A stretch of DNA of 10,012 bases from an uncultured Acidimicrobiaceae bacterium (GTDB lineage: Bacteria > Actinomycetota > Acidimicrobiia > Acidimicrobiales > MedAcidi-G1): contig CAJXIS010000046.1 of NCBI GenBank assembly GCA_913054115.1, positions 1 to 10,012 of the forward strand, written 5' to 3'. Positions within the stretch are counted from its first letter, which is position 1. Every line of letters begins with the position of its first letter. The notes beneath the pieces are model-generated. The model ran no database searches, was not told where the DNA came from, and was given only the letters and a program-made list of their open reading frames with translations. Position numbers and translations under genes: made by a program. This document shows positions 6,935 to 10,012 of this stretch, piece after piece.

Positions 6935-7294
6935 GTGGCGCATCCCCTTCTCGACGCCCTCGGACCGGTCGCCGACGCGCTCGGCGCCACCCTGCTCGCC
7001 CCCGACGACCTCACCGAGGCCGACATCCCGCTGCTCTGGGAGGGCGAGGTCGTCGGCGGCCTGCGCCGTCCCGGCCTGCACCACGCCCTCGACCGGCTCC
7101 TCGAGGCGGCGGCACAGGAGATCGGCGTGGCCTGTGCCGACATGGACCGCAACCAGAAGCAGCAGACCGTCGGCCTGCTGAGCGACTGGGGGGCGTTCAC
7201 GCTGCGCAAGTCCGTCGAGGACATCGCCGAGGCCCTCGGCGTCAGCCGCTTCACCATCTACAACTATCTGGAGCGCGCCGAAGCGGACTCGTAG
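6935..7294 (+). CDS. Short HTH_22 (YheO/DauR-type) transcriptional regulator
   Basis: This gene encodes 119 residues from GTG 6935. The C-terminal part (about 72-115) reads like the YheO/DauR DNA-binding domain: KQQTVGLLSDWGAF, then SVEDIAEALGVSRFTIYNYL with the recognition helix at about 104-113. Full-length family members have about 220-240 residues, with a PAS-like sensor ahead of this domain. Here only about 70 residues precede it (for example IPLLWEGEVVGGLR at 31-44), so the sensor is reduced or replaced. The gene is divergent from the catabolic operon and shares its promoter region, the classic position of a local regulator; DauR itself represses D-arginine catabolism. The start is uncertain: a longer frame runs back into the divergent gene, but GTG 6935 coincides with the predicted transcription start. 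The ligand, and whether it represses or activates, are unknown. Confidence 0.8.
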   Translation: MAHPLLDALGPVADALGATLLAPDDLTEADIPLLWEGEVVGGLRRPGLHHALDRLLEAAAQEIGVACADMDRNQKQQTVGLLSDWGAFTLRKSVEDIAEALGVSRFTIYNYLERAEADS

Positions 7295-7320
7295 GAGCCG
7301 CCCGATTACGGTCCGCCCCC

Positions 7321-8769
7321 ATGAGCGACTCCACCAGCAACGACGAACTCGCCCGCGAAGACGCCGTCGGCCTGGCCGACCGGATCAGGCGCGGCGACCT
7401 CTCCCCCGTCGAGTCGGTGCAGGCCACCATCGACCGGATCGAACGGCTGGACCGCGAACTCAACGCCGTCATCCACCGCCAGTTCGAAGACGCCCTCGAA
7501 CTGGCGGCCTCCCCGGACCTCCCCGAAGGGCCGTTCCGCGGCGTGCCGATGCTGCTCAAGGACCTCTGGGCCGAAGAGGCCGGACGGCCACACCACGCCG
7601 GCATCCAGGCCCTAAAGGACGCCGACCACCGCTCGACCATCGACAGCAACATGGTCATCCGCTACAAGGAGGCGGGCTTCGTCATCGTGGGGCGCACCAA
7701 CACGCCGGAGCTGGGCCTCGTCGCCACCACCGAGCCCCACGCCTACGGGCCCTGCCGGAACCCGTGGGGCACCGACCACGGCACCGGCGGATCATCGGGC
7801 GGTGCGGCCGCTGCGGTGGCCTCGGGCATGCTCCCAGCCGCCAACGCCAGCGACGGCGGCGGCTCGATCCGCATCCCTGCCGCCATGTGCGGGCTCGTCG
7901 GCCTCAAGCCATCCCGGGGCCGCGTGTCGATGGGCCCGGTGAAAGAAGAGTGGGGCGTGTCGGTCCAGCACGTGGTGTGCCACACCATGCGGGACTGTGC
8001 CGCCATCCTCGACGCCACCGCCATCCCGTTCCTCGGTGACGGCGTCATCGCCCCGGACCCCGGCCGCCCGTGGATCGACCAGGTGGACCGGGACCCGGGC
8101 AGCCTCCGCATCGGGTTCATGGACCACAGCCCGCGCACCGAGGTCCATCCCGACTGCGCCGAGGCGACTCGGCGCACCGCCTCGATGCTCGAGGGCCTCG
8201 GCCACCACGTCGAGCAGGCCCACCCGCCGGCACTCGACCAGATCGACGAACTGGGCTGGGCCTTCAACGTCAACTGGGGCGTCGGGTCCGTGCTGAGCCT
8301 CGAGCACCTCGGCGAACAGCTGGGCCGGACGGTCACCGAGGACGATGTCGAGCCGGGGACCTGGTTCCTCGCCGAGCGCGGCCGGGGCGTCTCGGCCGTC
8401 GACTACGCCAAGGCGCAGGGGATCATGGGCACCTTCCGACGGACCATGGCCGAGTGGTGGGAGTCGGGATTCGACCTGCTGGTCACCCCGACCACCGCCC
8501 TGCCGCCGCCCCGGATCGGCGAGCTCACCCCGACCGCCGGCGATCCGGTCCGCGGCTCGAAGGGATCGTTGCCGTACGCCGTGTTCACCTCGCCGTTCAA
8601 CACCACCGGCCAGCCCGGCATCTCGCTGCCGCTCGGGACCTCCGACGGGCTTCCCGTCGGCGTGCAGCTGGTGGGTGCCTACGGCCGCGAGGACCTGCTC
8701 ATCGCCGTCGGATCCCAGTTGGAGGCCATCGCCCGCTGGTCCGACCGCCGAGCCCCCATCCACGCCTAG
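7321..8769 (+). CDS. Amidase signature family hydrolase, 6-aminohexanoate-cyclic-dimer hydrolase (NylA)-like
   Basis: This 482-residue protein has the Ser-cisSer-Lys triad of amidase signature enzymes: Lys80 (LLKDLW), Ser158 (GGSSGG) and Ser182 (DGGGSIRIPA). The intervals of 78 and 24 residues match my recollection of NylA (Lys72, Ser150, Ser174). Other NylA-like stretches are TEPHAYGPCRNPW (138-150), the C-terminal WWESGFDLLVTPT, FNTTGQPGISLPLG and GVQLVGAYGREDLL. It is less like GatA, the tRNA amidotransferase subunit, and no GatB or GatC partner is present. The family cleaves linear or cyclic amides, so a lactam, cyclic amide or amide intermediate is plausible, but the substrate is not known. 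ATG 7321 follows the regulator stop by 26 bases and lacks a nearby Shine-Dalgarno. A TACGGT at 7307-7312 could be a -10 for a leaderless transcript, though no good -35 is seen, so read-through from the regulator promoter is equally likely. Confidence 0.88.
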   Translation: MSDSTSNDELAREDAVGLADRIRRGDLSPVESVQATIDRIERLDRELNAVIHRQFEDALELAASPDLPEGPFRGVPMLLKDLWAEEAGRPHHAGIQALKDADHRSTIDSNMVIRYKEAGFVIVGRTNTPELGLVATTEPHAYGPCRNPWGTDHGTGGSSGGAAAAVASGMLPAANASDGGGSIRIPAAMCGLVGLKPSRGRVSMGPVKEEWGVSVQHVVCHTMRDCAAILDATAIPFLGDGVIAPDPGRPWIDQVDRDPGSLRIGFMDHSPRTEVHPDCAEATRRTASMLEGLGHHVEQAHPPALDQIDELGWAFNVNWGVGSVLSLEHLGEQLGRTVTEDDVEPGTWFLAERGRGVSAVDYAKAQGIMGTFRRTMAEWWESGFDLLVTPTTALPPPRIGELTPTAGDPVRGSKGSLPYAVFTSPFNTTGQPGISLPLGTSDGLPVGVQLVGAYGREDLLIAVGSQLEAIARWSDRRAPIHA

Positions 8770-8782
8770 TCGGGGAACGCCC

Positions 8783-9178
8783 TCAGGCTTCGAGGAGCAC
8801 GACCCCAGGGAGATCGGAGAACGCCGACTCGTCGGCACTCACGAGGGTCCGGCCCGAAGCCGCCGCCGTCGCGGCGACGATGAGATCGTGTTGCCCACGC
8901 GGCCGGCCGGTCCTTCTCGTGTGGGCAATCAGCATTGCGTGGCGTCGAGCGACCTCGATGTCGTACGGGATGACGAGCACGTTGTCGATGACCGCGTCGA
9001 CGGAGGCCCTGCGACGGTCTCTGTTCTCAGGTGACGCGAGGTGGACACCGACCTCGAGTTCAGCCACGGTGATCGTCGAGATCGCGGCATCGTCCTCGTC
9101 GAGCAGTATCGAGTCCAGTTGCCCGCCCGCCCGCTCGAGGTCGATCAGCACGGTGGTGTCCAGCAGGAGACGGTTCAC
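8783..9178 (-). CDS. vapC: VapC-family PIN-domain toxin
   Basis: This protein of 131 residues is the normal size for a VapC toxin, a Mg-dependent ribonuclease that cuts tRNA or rRNA when not held by its antitoxin. The PIN acidic residues are visible: Asp7 in LLLDTTVLIDL, Glu40 in TVAELEVG, Asp98 in HDLIVAATA and Asp116 in LVSADESAF. All four are intact, so the toxin should be active. It begins at GTG 9178, which overlaps the antitoxin TGA by four bases, so toxin synthesis is coupled to antitoxin translation. Its 3' end faces the amidase gene across 13 bases; I see no convincing terminator between them. The RNA target cannot be predicted from sequence. Confidence 0.93.
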   Translation of the reverse strand: MNRLLLDTTVLIDLERAGGQLDSILLDEDDAAISTITVAELEVGVHLASPENRDRRRASVDAVIDNVLVIPYDIEVARRHAMLIAHTRRTGRPRGQHDLIVAATAAASGRTLVSADESAFSDLPGVVLLEA

Positions 9179-9444
9179 GGGCGGTCCTCGTCGATTCCGA
9201 GTCGGCGCTCGAGGTCGGGCTCCAGGACGTCCAACGCCGCACGGATGTCGTCGATCCAGTCGGGGTCGGGAGGGTTGGCCCGAAGCGCGGCCTTCAGCGC
9301 TGCACCGTTCCCACGTGGTGGTGCACCGAGCCGGGCGACGACGCGGCCACGTCGGACGATGGTGAAGTCGGCGTCGTCGTGCTCGACAGCATCGAGAAGG
9401 GCGGCGAAGTTGCGGGATGCCTCGGTGGCGCTGATCTCGGTCAC
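9175..9444 (-). CDS. Phd/YefM-family antitoxin of the VapC pair
   Basis: This 89-residue protein has the N-terminal Phd/YefM DNA-binding fold (residues 1-45: ISATEASRNFAALLDAVE, then FTIVRRGRVVARL). Its acidic, helix-prone C-terminus (about 58-85: PDPDWIDDIRAALDVLEPDLERR) should wrap around VapC and block its active site. It is first in the operon, as usual for antitoxins that repress their own promoter. The start is GTG 9444, with no Shine-Dalgarno; the predicted transcription start falls on or next to this GTG, suggesting leaderless translation. Phd/YefM antitoxins paired with PIN toxins are common in actinobacteria and mycobacteria. Confidence 0.92.
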   Translation of the reverse strand: MTEISATEASRNFAALLDAVEHDDADFTIVRRGRVVARLGAPPRGNGAALKAALRANPPDPDWIDDIRAALDVLEPDLERRLGIDEDRP

Positions 9445-9448
9445 GGAG

Positions 9449-9481
9449 ATCAGACTATCTGATTACCCCGCGCAACGGCAA
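9449..9481 (-). promoter_or_regulatory. Autoregulated promoter/operator of the toxin-antitoxin operon
   Basis: A perfect inverted repeat, ATCAGA-TAG-TCTGAT on the minus strand (9463-9449), lies just before the antitoxin GTG. A candidate promoter overlaps it: TTGCCG (9481-9476), 18 bases, TAGTCT (9457-9452). The -10 is inside the palindrome, so a bound antitoxin would block RNA polymerase, which fits autorepression by the Phd/YefM-VapC complex. The predicted start point, 9444-9445, gives a leaderless mRNA. The -35 begins only a few bases beyond the phosphoribosyltransferase stop. Confidence 0.65.
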
Positions 9482-9484
9482 GCC

Positions 9485-10009
9485 TCAGGCGTCGAGGACC
9501 TGGTGGGCGGCCTGGCCGACATCGACCACCGGCGGTTCGGTGGACCACGGGAAGTTGATCCAGCGGTCGGTGTGCCTCCACACGTATTCGCAGTCGACCA
9601 CCGACTGGGGCTTCTGGTAGAGGACCGCCGAACGCACCTCGGCCACCTGCTCGAGGGCGCTGTCGCGCACCAGGTCGAGGGTGTGGCCGGTGTCGGCCAC
9701 GTCGTCGACGATCAGGACGTGCGCATTGTCGAGGTCGACCCAGTCGACGTACGGCGGCAGGATCACCGGCAGGTCGAGGCGCTCGTCGACGCCCGTGTAG
9801 TACTCGACGTTCATCACGTAGAGGTTCTTGATGGCGAGGGCGTAGCCGAGGGAGCCGGCCACGAAGAGACCGCCCCGGGCGATGGCCAGGATCATCTCCG
9901 GCCGGTAGCCGTCGTCGGCCACCATCTGCGCGAGTTCCCGTACGGCGGTGCCGTACCTCACCCAGTCCATCTCCTCGCGTGCGGGTTCTGTGCCGGCGGG
10001 TTCTGTCAC
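9485..10009 (-). CDS. Xanthine-guanine/hypoxanthine-type phosphoribosyltransferase (start uncertain, may begin outside the window)
   Basis: This is a type I phosphoribosyltransferase of 174 residues from GTG 10009. The PRPP-binding loop is VLIVDDVADTGHT (98-110) and the pyrophosphate loop ARGG lies at 44-47. The C-terminal DRWINFPWSTEPPVV (148-162) resembles the base-binding end of E. coli Gpt (WIEQPW), so the likely reaction is PRPP plus xanthine, guanine or hypoxanthine to the nucleotide and pyrophosphate. That is purine salvage, which could relate loosely to the xanthine dehydrogenase operon, but the genes are not co-transcribed. The frame stays open to the right edge, so the true start may be GTG 10009, ATG 9970 (MDWVRYG, where the conserved part begins) or outside the window. 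The catalytic domain appears complete. An orotate or uracil enzyme is less likely given the C-terminus. Confidence 0.85.
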   Translation of the reverse strand: MTEPAGTEPAREEMDWVRYGTAVRELAQMVADDGYRPEMILAIARGGLFVAGSLGYALAIKNLYVMNVEYYTGVDERLDLPVILPPYVDWVDLDNAHVLIVDDVADTGHTLDLVRDSALEQVAEVRSAVLYQKPQSVVDCEYVWRHTDRWINFPWSTEPPVVDVGQAAHQVLDA

Positions 10010-10012
10010 TGT

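Noticed and set aside
7304..7320. Separate leaderless promoter for the amidase (TACGGT at 7307-7312)
   Set aside because: The -10-like hexamer has suitable spacing to ATG 7321, but no -35 resemblance 17-18 bases further up, and the motif is too loose to stand alone. It is mentioned only within the gene entry.
8770..8795. Possible bidirectional terminator between the converging amidase and VapC genes
   Set aside because: Only a 4-base stem (CCTC/GAGG) is found, with no T-run on either strand, which is too weak to call.

Overview
The window is very GC-rich and almost entirely coding, with GTG as well as ATG starts, 4-base stop/start overlaps and several genes that seem to be translated without a leader. 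This fits a high-GC actinobacterium. An Acidimicrobiia-like lineage is possible, but the sequence alone does not settle it.

Layout. The left two thirds (1-6869, minus strand) is one tightly packed six-gene operon, transcribed leftward from a promoter near 6870-6905. In transcription order it encodes: the FAD subunit, the small [2Fe-2S] subunit and the large molybdopterin subunit of a three-subunit xanthine dehydrogenase-type molybdenum hydroxylase; a Zn-dependent M20 amidohydrolase of the L-carbamoylase/allantoate amidohydrolase family; a nitrilase-fold N-carbamoyl-D-amino acid hydrolase; and a second molybdenum hydroxylase, of the fused Fe-S/Mo type known as XdhD or 'selenium-dependent xanthine dehydrogenase', which runs off the left edge. 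Divergent to it, on the plus strand, lie a short HTH_22 (YheO/DauR-type) regulator (6935-7294) and a NylA-like amidase (7321-8769). The two divergent promoters share the same -35 hexamer on opposite strands, so the regulator probably controls the catabolic operon and itself. To the right are a Phd/YefM-VapC toxin-antitoxin pair with a palindromic operator (8783-9463) and a xanthine-guanine-type phosphoribosyltransferase (9485-10009), all on the minus strand.

How the genes may work together (inference). The cluster looks like a catabolic module for nitrogen heterocycles. Molybdenum hydroxylases add oxygen to a purine or imidazole-like ring, a cyclic amidohydrolase (not in the window) would open the ring, and the two carbamoylases would release ammonia and CO2 from the ureido product. 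The amidase could act on a further amide or lactam intermediate. The combination recalls the E. coli xdhABC/ygeY/hyuA/xdhD purine-hydantoin region, but the exact substrate cannot be read from sequence. No mobile element, RNA gene, CRISPR array or rearrangement is visible, and no gene-free stretch exceeds about 65 bases.
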